A model generated the notes under the pieces. That model was not told the origin of the DNA and did not search any database. It saw nothing but the letters and a program-made list of their open reading frames with translations. 64,000 bases of DNA from Epilithonimonas caeni DSM 17710 (GTDB lineage: Bacteria > Bacteroidota > Bacteroidia > Flavobacteriales > Weeksellaceae): NCBI RefSeq assembly GCF_000426465.1, contig NZ_AUFK01000009.1, positions 372,001-436,000 on the forward strand, read 5' to 3'. This document shows, piece by piece, positions 17,315 through 27,600 of the stretch. How positions within the stretch are numbered: the stretch's first letter is position 1; every line of letters starts with the position of its first letter. Made by a program: the position numbers and the translations under genes.

Positions 17315-18703
17315 CTATAAATTAAAAATTAAAGGTTGCAGCACATTCATCTTATAGTGTTGCTGTAAAAAAGTTTCATCGATCTCTTTATTTGAGATCA
17401 CCATTGCTGCCCCCAAAGCAGAACCTAACGGAGAGTGTGTAGACATCACGCTGTAATGCTGGAAATGATGGGACATCAGTTTCATAAAAACATCATTATC
17501 CGTGAATCCTCCATCAATATATATCGTTTCAATTTCCGAATTTCCGATAGCATTCTTAACGGTATGAATCTGCAAGTCCATCAGTTCAATCATCAATTGA
17601 TGATAAGCTTCTTCAAAGGTCGGAAATGAATTCAGATCTGTTTCACTGATCATTTTTCGTTTTAATGAAATCCCTTCAAAACGGAAATAAACCGCTTTGT
17701 GCTTCATTAAACGAAGGTACAAATCTTGGTCAAATTGCACTTCTCTGTGGAAACCGTATTCTTTTCCATAATGAGCACACAATTTTTCAACCTGGATCCT
17801 GTATTCATTTCCCATAAAAAATCGGGAAGCTTTTACACGTTTTCCGTCAACGCGCATATAATTCAAGCAGTTATTTTCGATGTCTTCATAAGTCAGACTT
17901 TCATCATTAAAAGGATTCAGAGAAATGCTCCAAGTCCCTGTTGAAACCAATAAGAACGGATCTTTTTTACTCAAAATATAAGGCAACAATGCAGAAGAAC
18001 TGTCATGGATCCCTACTCCGATCTTTATTTTTTGACCTTTATAAGATGTATTAATACTCGCCGATGTCGGGACAATTGGCGGTAACAAAGCATCAATCCC
18101 TTCTTCATAGACCCAGTCATGATAATCATTCTTATCATAATCCCATAAATTAGTGTGACAGCCTATTGAAGTAAATTCGGAGACACACAAACCCGTGAAC
18201 AAGTATGATAAATACTGAGGCAAATGAAGGGTGTAGCGGATTTTTTTGAAAACTTCAGGATGTTTGTACTTTAACCAAAACAACTGCATCCCGGAGTTCA
18301 ACATTCCTGATTGTGGAGAAGCGGTTTCTCGGGCTATTTTCAGTTTATCACCGTGTTTTTCGTAAAACAGATCAAGAATCTCCTGCTCCATTGGTTTTGT
18401 ATAATTGTACAATGGCGTCAGAACATTCCCTTTCTGGTCCAGATGGATCAAGCTTGCACCGTAACTGGAAAAATTGATTGCCTTGACCTCATAATCTTCA
18501 TTTTCCAATATCGAATGAAAATTATCTTTTATCCAGTTTTGCAAGGCAATGATATCTTCTGTCGGATAGCCATCTTCATCTGTCGTGAGCGGTAATTCTG
18601 TATATTCCCGAACAACTTCTTTATAATTTTTATCAAATAAAAAGAATTTTTTATTGGTCTTTCCAATGTCAAATACGATGCTTACCTTCTTCTTTTTGGA
18701 CAT
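17315..18703 (-). CDS. FGGY-family carbohydrate kinase, probable L-rhamnulose kinase
   Basis: This 462-residue kinase has the FGGY fold: an N-terminal phosphate-binding VFDIGKTNKKFFLFD at about 10-24, STGTWSISLNPF near 253-264, and a C-terminal IYIDGGFTDN. It should phosphorylate L-rhamnulose to the 1-phosphate in the cytoplasm. The role follows from its place between a rhamnose isomerase and the lactate dehydrogenase, in the same operon as the rhamnulose-phosphate aldolase. A fuculose or xylulose kinase cannot be excluded on sequence alone. Confidence 0.85.
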   Translation of the reverse strand: MSKKKKVSIVFDIGKTNKKFFLFDKNYKEVVREYTELPLTTDEDGYPTEDIIALQNWIKDNFHSILENEDYEVKAINFSSYGASLIHLDQKGNVLTPLYNYTKPMEQEILDLFYEKHGDKLKIARETASPQSGMLNSGMQLFWLKYKHPEVFKKIRYTLHLPQYLSYLFTGLCVSEFTSIGCHTNLWDYDKNDYHDWVYEEGIDALLPPIVPTSASINTSYKGQKIKIGVGIHDSSSALLPYILSKKDPFLLVSTGTWSISLNPFNDESLTYEDIENNCLNYMRVDGKRVKASRFFMGNEYRIQVEKLCAHYGKEYGFHREVQFDQDLYLRLMKHKAVYFRFEGISLKRKMISETDLNSFPTFEEAYHQLMIELMDLQIHTVKNAIGNSEIETIYIDGGFTDNDVFMKLMSHHFQHYSVMSTHSPLGSALGAAMVISNKEIDETFLQQHYKMNVLQPLIFNL

Positions 18704-18726
18704 CCTTGCAATGAATTATTTTGAAT

Positions 18727-18766
18727 ATTAAAATAGTCTCAAATCTCATCTCTGAACTATTTTAAT
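18727..18766. repeat. 11-bp inverted repeat upstream of the kinase gene
   Basis: ATTAAAATAGT at 18727-18737 and ACTATTTTAAT at 18756-18766 are perfect complements with an 18-nt loop, 24 nt upstream of the kinase ATG on the minus strand. It could be an operator or a leader hairpin. Confidence 0.45.
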
Positions 18767-18788
18767 AATTGGATTAAAATTTTTAAAA

Positions 18789-18838
18789 ACCATTAAGGAG
18801 TGTTTAGGTCTAGGAAAACTAAACTCTGCCTTAATGGT
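18789..18838 (-). terminator. Hairpin after the isomerase gene, likely (partial) terminator
   Basis: On the minus strand the outer stem ACCATTAAGG / CCTTAATGGT and an inner stem around TTTAG / CTAAA enclose a small loop. A run of five T follows at 18788-18784. It lies between the isomerase stop and the kinase gene, so expression may drop here. Confidence 0.6.
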
Positions 18839-18912
18839 AGTAAAGAATAAATTAACTTATAATAAAAACCTTTAAATTCTTAAAAGTTGAAATTATCAAT
18901 TTTAATAGGATC

Positions 18913-20193
18913 TTACAATCCTGTTGCTTTGGTTTCGAAACCTCTTTCGGAGATCAAAGTTTCTCTTACTTTGAGACTTCTGTAAGCTGAAATCGGGTCA
19001 AGTGCAGCTCCGGTCTGAAGTCTTGCAGCTTTCAACAACGGACGAACATCGGTTCTGTATGCTTCCTGTAAAATCTCCTGTGCACGAACGACATCATTGT
19101 TTAATTGAGCATCTTTCAATGCTTTTTGGTCAACTAAAAGTGCCTGTGCATAAGCCAATAAAATCGCTTCCAAAGACTGAATCAGATCTTCCAAAGGATC
19201 TTTGACATTATGACTCGCATCGATCATCCAGGCTGGATAAGGATTCTGAGGATTATTTTCGATGCCGTAAACCAATTCGTTGAAAATCAAAAATAACGCA
19301 TAGGGTTTGATCGAACCAACCGTCAGATCATCATCTCCATATTTGCTGTCATTGAAATGGAAACCACCCAACTTCCCTTTATACATTAAGGTTGCAACAA
19401 TCTGCTCAATATTTGAATTGGGTAAATGGTGACCCAGATCAACCAAAGTATAAGCTCTATCACCACAAGAATTTGCCAGCATAAAAGACGTTCCCCAATC
19501 TTGAATCGTGGTTGAATAGAAATTCGGTTCGTAAGGTTTATATTCGATGAATAACTTCCAGTCTTCCGGCATACCTGCGTAGATTTCCTTTAAACTCTGT
19601 TCGGTTTTTGACAAAGCTGTCTGGAAATTCAGTTGTCCGGGAAAACTTGCGCCGTCCGCTAACCAAACCGTCAAACTTTTTGAGTCTAATTCTTTTCCGA
19701 TTCTGATGACTTCTTTGTTATGCTCAACCGCATAAGCTCTGGAATCTTCGTTAACAGCATTCAAAGAACCGAATTTGTAAGAATGTTTTGCTCCCTGCTG
19801 GTCTTGAAATGTGTTGGAATTCATTGCATCAAAAACAAGTCCGTGAGAAGCCGCTCTTTCTTTGATAGCTTTCACATCACCCGGGATATCCCACGGAATG
19901 TGGAGTGAAACCGCTCCGGCAGAATGTGTCAGTGTGTGGATCAAGCCAATATCATCCAGTTTTTGCTCTAAAGATGAAGGTTCTCCTCCGTAAGAAAATC
20001 TTCCGAAACGAGTTCCTCCAGCTCCCAGAGCCCAGCTTGGAATGGCGACCTGAAAATCGGCAATTTTATCAACGATCTCGGAAACATTAACTCCTGATCT
20101 TGTCAGTTTATTCTGCAGATAATCAAAATCTGAATTAAAACTTTCTACTTCTCCTTTATTGTATTGTTCAATGATGTCTTTTCCTATGATCAT
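18913..20193 (-). CDS. Sugar isomerase, probable L-rhamnose isomerase (RhaI type)
   Basis: This 426-residue TIM-barrel isomerase belongs to the xylose-isomerase-like group that includes the Pseudomonas stutzeri type L-rhamnose isomerase. It should convert L-rhamnose to L-rhamnulose in the cytoplasm with a divalent metal. Visible metal-site segments include FIEYKP (about residues 213-218), LVDLGHHLPN and GGFHFNDSKYGDDD. The C-terminal helical extension (about 330-426) is typical. It lies 72 nt after the aldolase/dehydrogenase gene and 209 nt before the kinase gene. Confidence 0.88.
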   Translation of the reverse strand: MIIGKDIIEQYNKGEVESFNSDFDYLQNKLTRSGVNVSEIVDKIADFQVAIPSWALGAGGTRFGRFSYGGEPSSLEQKLDDIGLIHTLTHSAGAVSLHIPWDIPGDVKAIKERAASHGLVFDAMNSNTFQDQQGAKHSYKFGSLNAVNEDSRAYAVEHNKEVIRIGKELDSKSLTVWLADGASFPGQLNFQTALSKTEQSLKEIYAGMPEDWKLFIEYKPYEPNFYSTTIQDWGTSFMLANSCGDRAYTLVDLGHHLPNSNIEQIVATLMYKGKLGGFHFNDSKYGDDDLTVGSIKPYALFLIFNELVYGIENNPQNPYPAWMIDASHNVKDPLEDLIQSLEAILLAYAQALLVDQKALKDAQLNNDVVRAQEILQEAYRTDVRPLLKAARLQTGAALDPISAYRSLKVRETLISERGFETKATGL

Positions 20194-20220
20194 AATATAT
20201 TTAAATTTTTCAAAAAGAAA

Positions 20221-20238
20221 GCCTGCCCGTAAACAGGC
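20221..20238 (-). terminator. Weak intra-operon hairpin before the isomerase gene
   Basis: On the minus strand GCCTG and CAGGC pair around an 8-nt loop and are followed by TTTCTTTTT. It lies between the aldolase stop (20266) and the isomerase start (20193) and may attenuate downstream expression. Confidence 0.45.
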
Positions 20239-20265
20239 CCTCCAATTAATAAATTACTTTTATTT

Positions 20266-22368
20266 TTATCTTGGAAAGGCATTTGCCATTCCACCATCAA
20301 CATTGATGATATTCCCCGTACTCTTCTCCAGGATTGCAACACAGGCGAAAACACCGTTTGCTATATCTTCCGGAAGGATGATCTCGTTCAAAAGGTTTCT
20401 CTTTGCATAAAACGCCGGCAATTCTTCAACAGAAATACCATTCGCCTTTGCTCTTCCTTCCGCCCATTTTCCTTCCCAGATTTTGCTTCCAACGATAACG
20501 CCATCAGGATTTACAACGTTCACCCGGATTTTATCAGCTGCCAATTCTGCTGCCAACAGTCTCGTCATATGTTGCTGAGCTGCCTTTGCAGTTCCGTATG
20601 CAACATTATTTGGACCTGCAACCAAACCGTTTTTACTTGCAATGTTTACGATGTCGCCGCCAAGATTTTGCTTTTTCATAATCTCAACCCCAAATTTAGA
20701 CATTAAGAACTGACCTTTTACCAAAACATTTTCAAGAAGTTCCCAGTCTTTGGTCGTTGTGTCTTCCAATGATTTAGAAATCGCCAAACCTGCAGAATGA
20801 ACGATGATATCTACCCCACCAAATGCCAAAACTGTTTCTTTGAAAGCATTGGCAATCGCTTCTTCACTCGTTACATCGCAAGGAACGGCAACCGCCTGGT
20901 CTTTGTTATATTTTGAAGTTGCAGATTCTACAGCTTCTGTATTTAAATCTGTGTAAACTACAACGGCACCTTCTGCCAACATTTTATCTGCAATAGCCTG
21001 CCCGATTCCGCCGCCCGCTCCGGTTACAATTGCAATCTTTCTTGACAACGGTTTTTCTTTTGGCATCCTCTGAAGTTTTGCTTCTTCCAATAACCAATAT
21101 TCGATGTCGAAAGCTTCTTGTCTTGGTAAAGATGTGTATTCCGAAATAGCTTCTGCACCACGCATTACGTTGATTGCATTAACGTAAAATTCGCTTGCAA
21201 CACGAGTAGTTTGCTTATCTTTTGAGAAACTGAACATTCCAACTCCAGGATAAATGATGATCACCGGATTCGGGTCACGCATTGCTGGACTGTTTGGATG
21301 TTTGCAGGTTTCGTAATAGTCTTTGTATTCTTGTCTGTATTGTTCGAAAAGTGGATTTAGTTTTTCTAAAATAGCTTTGGAATCAGATAAATCTTCATTT
21401 TTGTCCAAAGTCAAAATCAACGGCTGAATTTTGGTTCTCAAGAAATGGTCCGGACAAGACGTTCCAAGCGGAGCCAGACGTTCCAAGTCATTACTGTTGA
21501 TATATTCCAACACGACATCGCTGTCTGTGAAATGACCCACCATTCTGTTTTCGGAAGAAGCTAAACCTCTTAATAAAGGCATAATCTGAGCAGCTTTACC
21601 TTTACGTTCTTCAGCCGGAAGAGATTCTACTTTTTGACCACCGAAAACCTGACCATTTTCCGCTATTTTCTTATTGATATATTCAGAAGCTGTTTCTATG
21701 ACTTCCAAACTATTGATGTAACATTCGTATGAAGTATCGCCCCAGGTAAATAATCCGTGGCTACCTAGTACAATTCCTCTGATCCCAGGGTTATCATTCA
21801 GACATTTTTCCAATTGTAACCCCAGGTCGAAGCCCGGCTTTTGCCAAGGTACCCAACCCATTGTATCCCCCCAGATTTCTTTGGTAATTGCTTCACTATC
21901 CTTTGCTGCTGCGACTGCGATCAAAGCATCCGGATGGAGGTGATCGATATGTTTGAACGGCAATAAACCGTGAAGTGGCGTATCAATTGAAGGCGCTTTA
22001 CTGTCCAGATCAAAAATACAGTGATTGAAAAGTCCAACCATTCTATCTTCATCTGCCAAGCCCTCATAAACATTTTTAAGATTTCTTAATCTTTCGGTAT
22101 AAAGACCTGCAATTCCTTTTCTGGTTAAAGTTCCGATATCACCGCCGGAACCTTTCACCCACATCACTTCAACTTCTTCGTTGGTCAGAGGATCTTTTTC
22201 GATGGTTTTACAGCTTGTGTTCCCACCACCGTAATTGGTAATTCTAAGATCTGCTCCTAATATGTTTGAACGGTATAAAAATAAGGCAACCTGATCATCA
22301 CCAAAAGATGCTGCTTTTTCTTCATCCCACAAATAATCTACATATTTAAATGTTCTTACGTTTTCCAT
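20266..22368 (-). CDS. Bifunctional rhamnulose-1-phosphate aldolase / L-lactaldehyde dehydrogenase
   Basis: This is a fusion of about 700 residues. Residues 1-430 are a class II aldolase domain with ITNYGGGNTSCK at about 43-54, the metal-binding histidines in HIDHLHPDA (about 140-148), and GSHGLF with H204. Residues 443-700 are an SDR domain with VTGAGGGIGQ (about 448-457), a serine near 578 and YGTAK (Y591, K595). It should split L-rhamnulose-1-phosphate to DHAP and L-lactaldehyde and oxidise the latter to L-lactate, as described for RhaEW-type fusions. The frame is open from 22422, but the ATG at 22368 gives the usual N-terminus. It is third in the susC-susD operon. Confidence 0.92.
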   Translation of the reverse strand: MENVRTFKYVDYLWDEEKAASFGDDQVALFLYRSNILGADLRITNYGGGNTSCKTIEKDPLTNEEVEVMWVKGSGGDIGTLTRKGIAGLYTERLRNLKNVYEGLADEDRMVGLFNHCIFDLDSKAPSIDTPLHGLLPFKHIDHLHPDALIAVAAAKDSEAITKEIWGDTMGWVPWQKPGFDLGLQLEKCLNDNPGIRGIVLGSHGLFTWGDTSYECYINSLEVIETASEYINKKIAENGQVFGGQKVESLPAEERKGKAAQIMPLLRGLASSENRMVGHFTDSDVVLEYINSNDLERLAPLGTSCPDHFLRTKIQPLILTLDKNEDLSDSKAILEKLNPLFEQYRQEYKDYYETCKHPNSPAMRDPNPVIIIYPGVGMFSFSKDKQTTRVASEFYVNAINVMRGAEAISEYTSLPRQEAFDIEYWLLEEAKLQRMPKEKPLSRKIAIVTGAGGGIGQAIADKMLAEGAVVVYTDLNTEAVESATSKYNKDQAVAVPCDVTSEEAIANAFKETVLAFGGVDIIVHSAGLAISKSLEDTTTKDWELLENVLVKGQFLMSKFGVEIMKKQNLGGDIVNIASKNGLVAGPNNVAYGTAKAAQQHMTRLLAAELAADKIRVNVVNPDGVIVGSKIWEGKWAEGRAKANGISVEELPAFYAKRNLLNEIILPEDIANGVFACVAILEKSTGNIINVDGGMANAFPR

Positions 22369-22529
22369 TTTTATATTTCTAAATTTTTTATCAAAATTAG
22401 ATGGTTGGATTTTCAACGGCATCCCGTACTATACTGATGAATCCTAGATTTAAAGTTAATTTAAAGTAACATTCAACTTCAATCCGATGATTATTGAAGT
22501 CAAACCAACCCTATCTAATTTGTAAAAGA

Positions 22530-24599
22530 TTAATAGCCTGGCAATTGGGTCAGATTTGGATTATCTATCATTGGGTGTCCTGCAGATGCTGCCGCGAATG
22601 GCAACAATTCTGTTTTATTGGTCTGGAAACCGAAGAATAGGCCGTCATTGGCAGACTCTACCCAACCAGGATAAGCATTTCCGTTCTCAGCATAACCAAA
22701 CGCTTTAGAATACATATTGTTACCCATTCCCAAAACGTTGAATCCCGCTCCAAACCCTACTGCTTTTCTCGCATTGCCGTTAAATGTACTGGTGTATGCT
22801 TCAAACATCTGCGTAGGATACCATTTATCTTCTGTCGAAGTAGGCTGTCCGTGTGCTGCTACAATCGCTCTTAATGCCGTTTGATAAGCTGCATAATTTG
22901 CTGAACTGGTCGGAACATTTTTAATCGTAGCAATTTCTGTTGGATCAGTGATATCAATGTAAGGCAAAGCCAAAAATGGGTCTCCGTAGGTCTGAGAATT
23001 TTTATGGAATTTGTAAAGCCTGTAAGTAGCAATATTTGCATATTTACCAACTCTTCTGGTCAGGTCTTTCATATCTTGTCTTGTAGCCTCGATTTCTGTG
23101 GTCAGGCTATTGGTTCTGATAAGGTCTGTACGAAGCATAAACTCGCCTGCAAATTCCCATTTTCTTTCCTGAACAATCGCTTTCAAAAAGTCGGCTTGTC
23201 CGGATGGTAATGGTAATGAACCAATGCCAGCTCTTGTACGTACGGCTGTCAATGCAGCGTTTGCAGCAGCTGTGGGGCCATTGTTAAGATAATTTTGAGT
23301 TTCAGCATACATCAAAAGGACATCTGCATATCTCAGCAACGGAATATTAAGATTTCTGTCAGCAGCGGCCTGTGGCTCAACGCACCAGGATAATCTGAAT
23401 TTTCCAGGCATTATTGCAGAATAAGTAGTTCCTACATCCACAAAAGTATCTCCTGCAGCACCAGCTTCCAGGAAGTAGACACTATAAGAAGTACAAGTCA
23501 CATCTCTACGTGTATCATTTTGATTGAACGAAAGATAGTAAGACGGCAATATCATTTGCTGGGAAGAACGAGAACCGAAAACACCATTTCTATAACCCGG
23601 ATGCGCATACACCTGGAATGCCGAATTGGTATTTTGTCCCAAAGATGCAACATGCCAAAGCATTTCGGAATTGACCGCACCAAAATTCCTACGGTCAAAA
23701 TTAAACCATAATGCTTCGAAACCACTTTTTCCACCTTGGCCTTGAACCAAACTTTTAGTTCCTCCATTGATGATAGCTGCACAAGCATTGTCCGCAATCT
23801 GGTACAATTCTCTTACTCTTGCATTGTCTGAACGGCGGGAAACCACACCCGGATTGGATGTGTTCAGTTCCCAGCGTAATGAATAACCTGCAGCATAAAG
23901 TGCAATTCTTGCAAGCAGTGCATTGACACCTTCTTTAGACAAACGTTCTGTGGTCCCGAAACCGCTGGCTGCCAATGTAGGAACAGTCACTGATGCTTCC
24001 TGCAAATCGCCTACAATTCTGTCATAGATTTCGTCGCGAGAGGCACGTTTTGGATAGAATGTATTTTCATCATTCGGGTCCAGTGTTTCCAATGGCTCGA
24101 ATACCGAAGGCACATCACCATAGATCCGAATCAGGTTATAATAACAAAATGCACGGATAGACTTAGCCTCGCCAATCAAGGCATCGCGCTTTTCACTTGC
24201 AGGCATTTTGCCTAATTGATAGACCGCAATATTAGTACGCTCTATAACGGCATACATTGCAGAATAAATTCCTGTTACTGTGAATGGGGTGTAGGCATCA
24301 TAATTATAGTTGCAGACATTGTATTTTGAATTATTAAGCGCTTCAACAGAATGGTTCACCGTGTCACCTGCACCCAGCTGATAGAACATCTCAGTGGGAA
24401 TCAAACCTCTGTAGCATCCCAATACGAACATCTCAGCGGTCTGCAGGTTTTGAAAAACAACATCCGAATCTGTTGTATTGTATGCTGGCTGGTCCAGAAA
24501 ATCTTCATTACAGGAGTTAGTTGTTAAAACAGCTAAAACCATTGAGGACATTAAGACCGTCTTCTTTAAAAATCTATGTTGGTTAAATATATTTTTCAT
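22530..24599 (-). CDS. SusD/RagB-family outer-membrane glycan-binding lipoprotein
   Basis: SusD proteins sit on the cell surface as the lid of the SusC transporter and capture oligosaccharides. This one has 689 residues, longer than the usual 500-600. The signal peptide ends in a lipobox with TTNSC, giving a lipidated Cys near residue 30. The TPR-like helical N-terminal part includes GEAKSIRAFCYYNLIRIYGDVP (about 142-163), a strong SusD hallmark. It starts 20 nt after susC. The ligand is probably a rhamnogalacturonan-derived oligosaccharide, judged from the locus. Confidence 0.95.
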   Translation of the reverse strand: MKNIFNQHRFLKKTVLMSSMVLAVLTTNSCNEDFLDQPAYNTTDSDVVFQNLQTAEMFVLGCYRGLIPTEMFYQLGAGDTVNHSVEALNNSKYNVCNYNYDAYTPFTVTGIYSAMYAVIERTNIAVYQLGKMPASEKRDALIGEAKSIRAFCYYNLIRIYGDVPSVFEPLETLDPNDENTFYPKRASRDEIYDRIVGDLQEASVTVPTLAASGFGTTERLSKEGVNALLARIALYAAGYSLRWELNTSNPGVVSRRSDNARVRELYQIADNACAAIINGGTKSLVQGQGGKSGFEALWFNFDRRNFGAVNSEMLWHVASLGQNTNSAFQVYAHPGYRNGVFGSRSSQQMILPSYYLSFNQNDTRRDVTCTSYSVYFLEAGAAGDTFVDVGTTYSAIMPGKFRLSWCVEPQAAADRNLNIPLLRYADVLLMYAETQNYLNNGPTAAANAALTAVRTRAGIGSLPLPSGQADFLKAIVQERKWEFAGEFMLRTDLIRTNSLTTEIEATRQDMKDLTRRVGKYANIATYRLYKFHKNSQTYGDPFLALPYIDITDPTEIATIKNVPTSSANYAAYQTALRAIVAAHGQPTSTEDKWYPTQMFEAYTSTFNGNARKAVGFGAGFNVLGMGNNMYSKAFGYAENGNAYPGWVESANDGLFFGFQTNKTELLPFAAASAGHPMIDNPNLTQLPGY

Positions 24600-24619
24600 T
24601 TTAAATCAATTTAAAAAAA

Positions 24620-27600
24620 TTAAAATGTTAAGTTAATTCCAAGTACATAACTTCTGGACCTTGGATAAGTAGAACTGTCATAGCCTGGTGTCACTGCCAC
24701 ACCACTTGCAGCAGAAACCTCCGGGTCAAAACCGGAATAGCCTGTAATCGTAGCCAAGTTATTAACTGTAACATAGATTCTGGCATTGGTCACCATAATG
24801 TCTCTCAGGAAATTTTTAGGTAAGGAATAGCCTAAGGTCAGCTGAGCAATTCTAAGGTACGAACCATCTTCTACATAATAGGATGACGGATAGGTTATGG
24901 TCTGTGTATTGGTATTGCTAAGACTCCAAAGTCTTGAATCTTCATTTGGGTTAAGTTCTTTCAATCTTGCAAGATTCATTGTCTGTTGTCCTGTGTTCGG
25001 GTCAATCAGATGATAGAAATTAGTTCCGAATTCTGATGGAACGTTCTGAAACAAAGCATAAGGACTCAAACTATGTTTAGTAGCATTGTAAACATCGCCA
25101 CCAACGCTGAACTTCATAAATACCGCTAAGTCAAAACCTTTGTAAGAAAAGTTATTGCTCATACCTCCGATGAAATCTGGCGTTGCATCACCAATCTTCA
25201 CCATCTTTCTCGTGAATTGGTCTCCGGCTTCGTTATCTGCCGCAAACTTGATGTCTCCTGGCTTCGGTGTTCCTGTTGCTGGTTTCACCACACCATCTTT
25301 CAAGGTCAATGAACCATTGGCGTTCTGGATGAAATCATCCGTGGTATAGATTCCCTGATAAACATAACCGTACATCTCACCAAGCTGCTCTCCAACCGTG
25401 GCATAATACGTTACCACACCGGCTCTATTACTTCCAACACTGAAGGTTCTGGAATCTCTTCCTCGTTCTAAAGAAAGTACTTTGGAACGGTTATGACCGA
25501 TGTTGAAGTCCGTGGACCACCTGAAATTATCAGACCTCCAGTTGATTGTGTTCAATGTAAACTCGACACCTCGGTTTCTCATATTCCCGATATTCTGGTA
25601 TTGTCTTGAGTAACCTGACGATGTCGGAAGAACGGCCTGCAAAAGCATATCACTCACATTGTTGTTATACCATTCAGATGTCAGTTTGATCCTGTTGTTG
25701 AATAATGCAAGGTCAACCCCAACGTTAGTCGATTTCAATTCTTCCCATTTCAAATAAGGATTCCCCAGGTTGGAGCTTGTAACATAAACTGGTGTTCCCG
25801 GCGTGTTGTTCATAGGATAATCCGTGATGGAATAAGTCGTCAGGAACAAATTGTTTCCGATATCATTATTTCCCGTCACACCATATTCAACCCTGAATTT
25901 TAAATCGTTGATAACATTATTGATTTTAGAATTCTGCCAAAAGCTTTCCTGAGAAGTTCTCCACGCAGCCGCTACTGACGGGAAAAAGCCCCATTTGTTT
26001 TTGTCACCAAATTTAGAAGAGCCATCTCTTCTCACTGTTGCAGTTAATAGATATCTGTCATCATAGTTATAAGTTACCCTTCCAAAGTAAGACAATAGGC
26101 TTGTACTGCTTCTGTCTGTGGACTTGTCGGAAACTGTTGCTGTGGAAATATCATCCAGACCGAAGTTAGGAAATGGGAATTTTATCAGAGTCATATTATT
26201 ACTTTCTGACTGAGAGTAAACGAGTTCCTGACCAATTAACGCATTAAGCTTATGTTTACCAAATGTATTGTTATATGTTACTGTATTTGTAATCTGATAG
26301 CCGTAGGATTCGCTGTTCCCGATTTTTCCATTGATTCCCGTAGTCGTAGGATCTGTAAGATTGGCTCTTGAATTTTCATCCGAGAAAGAAGTAGACTTGA
26401 CGCTTCTCCAGTTATATTGTCCCGCCGTTCTGAATGTAAAATTCTTCAGGAAATCGATTTCCAAACCTGTGTTGGCTACGAAGTTCCTCGTACGGGCGTT
26501 GGATGTGGAGGCCTGAAGTTCTATGAAAGGGTTTTCTGTATCATAGCTTGGGTCCAATGCTGTAAAATCACCGTAGGTCTGTGTATTGAAAAGCTGATCC
26601 AGACTAAAACGTGTCCCACCGCTAATTGGCTGAAGTAATATTTTCTTCATCCCGGAATAAGCACCGCCACCATTGAGGGAATTGGTATTGAACACAGAAT
26701 TGAAATCCACTCTTATTCCTTTATAAAGCTCAGAGGTGATATTGGCTCTCAATGAGTTTCTAGTCTCGCTAAAATTGCTCAGCAATCCATCCTGCTTGTT
26801 ATAGTTATAACTTACGAAGGCCTGTGTCTTTTCCGTTCCTACAGAAAAATTGAAGTTATGGTTCGTAGTCAGACCCGACCCGCCGAGCATTTTCTTCTGC
26901 CAGTCCAGTGTGGAAGCATTAGCATATCTTTCATCAATCCTGTTAAACACACCTGTGTAGAAACCCGGAGTTTCCGGTGGAAGATTATTATCGAAATAAT
27001 TGCTCCACTGAGCCGTTCTGCCAGCCAGGTTAGCCATCTCGTACTGATACTTTACATAATCTTCCGCATTGGAAATCATATCCAGTTTTTTGGACAATGT
27101 ATCGAATGAAGTAAAGTTATTATAATTGATAATCGTTTTTCCCTTCTTCCCGCCTTTTGTTTTGATAACGATAATACCGTTGGAACCACGCGCACCATAG
27201 ATGGCGATGGCTGAAGCACCTTTTAGTACGTCGATACTTTCAATATCGTTCGGGTTAATAACGTTAAGAGCATTATCCAACTGGAAACCGTCCACAATGT
27301 AAAGCGGTTCTGTTCCCTGTGTAATGGAAGCACCACCACGGATGGTCACATTGGCATTGGCGCCGGGTGCACCACTCGCCGTCACGATGTTAAGACCGGC
27401 CGCTCTTCCCTGTAAAGCCTGCAGCGCGTTCATCGCAGGCGTTGCAGCCAACTCCTTCGCAGAAACAGAGGAAACCGACCCTGTAAGGTCAGACTTCTTA
27501 ACCGTTCCGTAACCGATGACCACCACTTCATCAATAACTTTGGTACTGACCTGTACAGTATCGCTGACAGTCTCTTGTTGACCAGCAAGAAAAGCAGAGG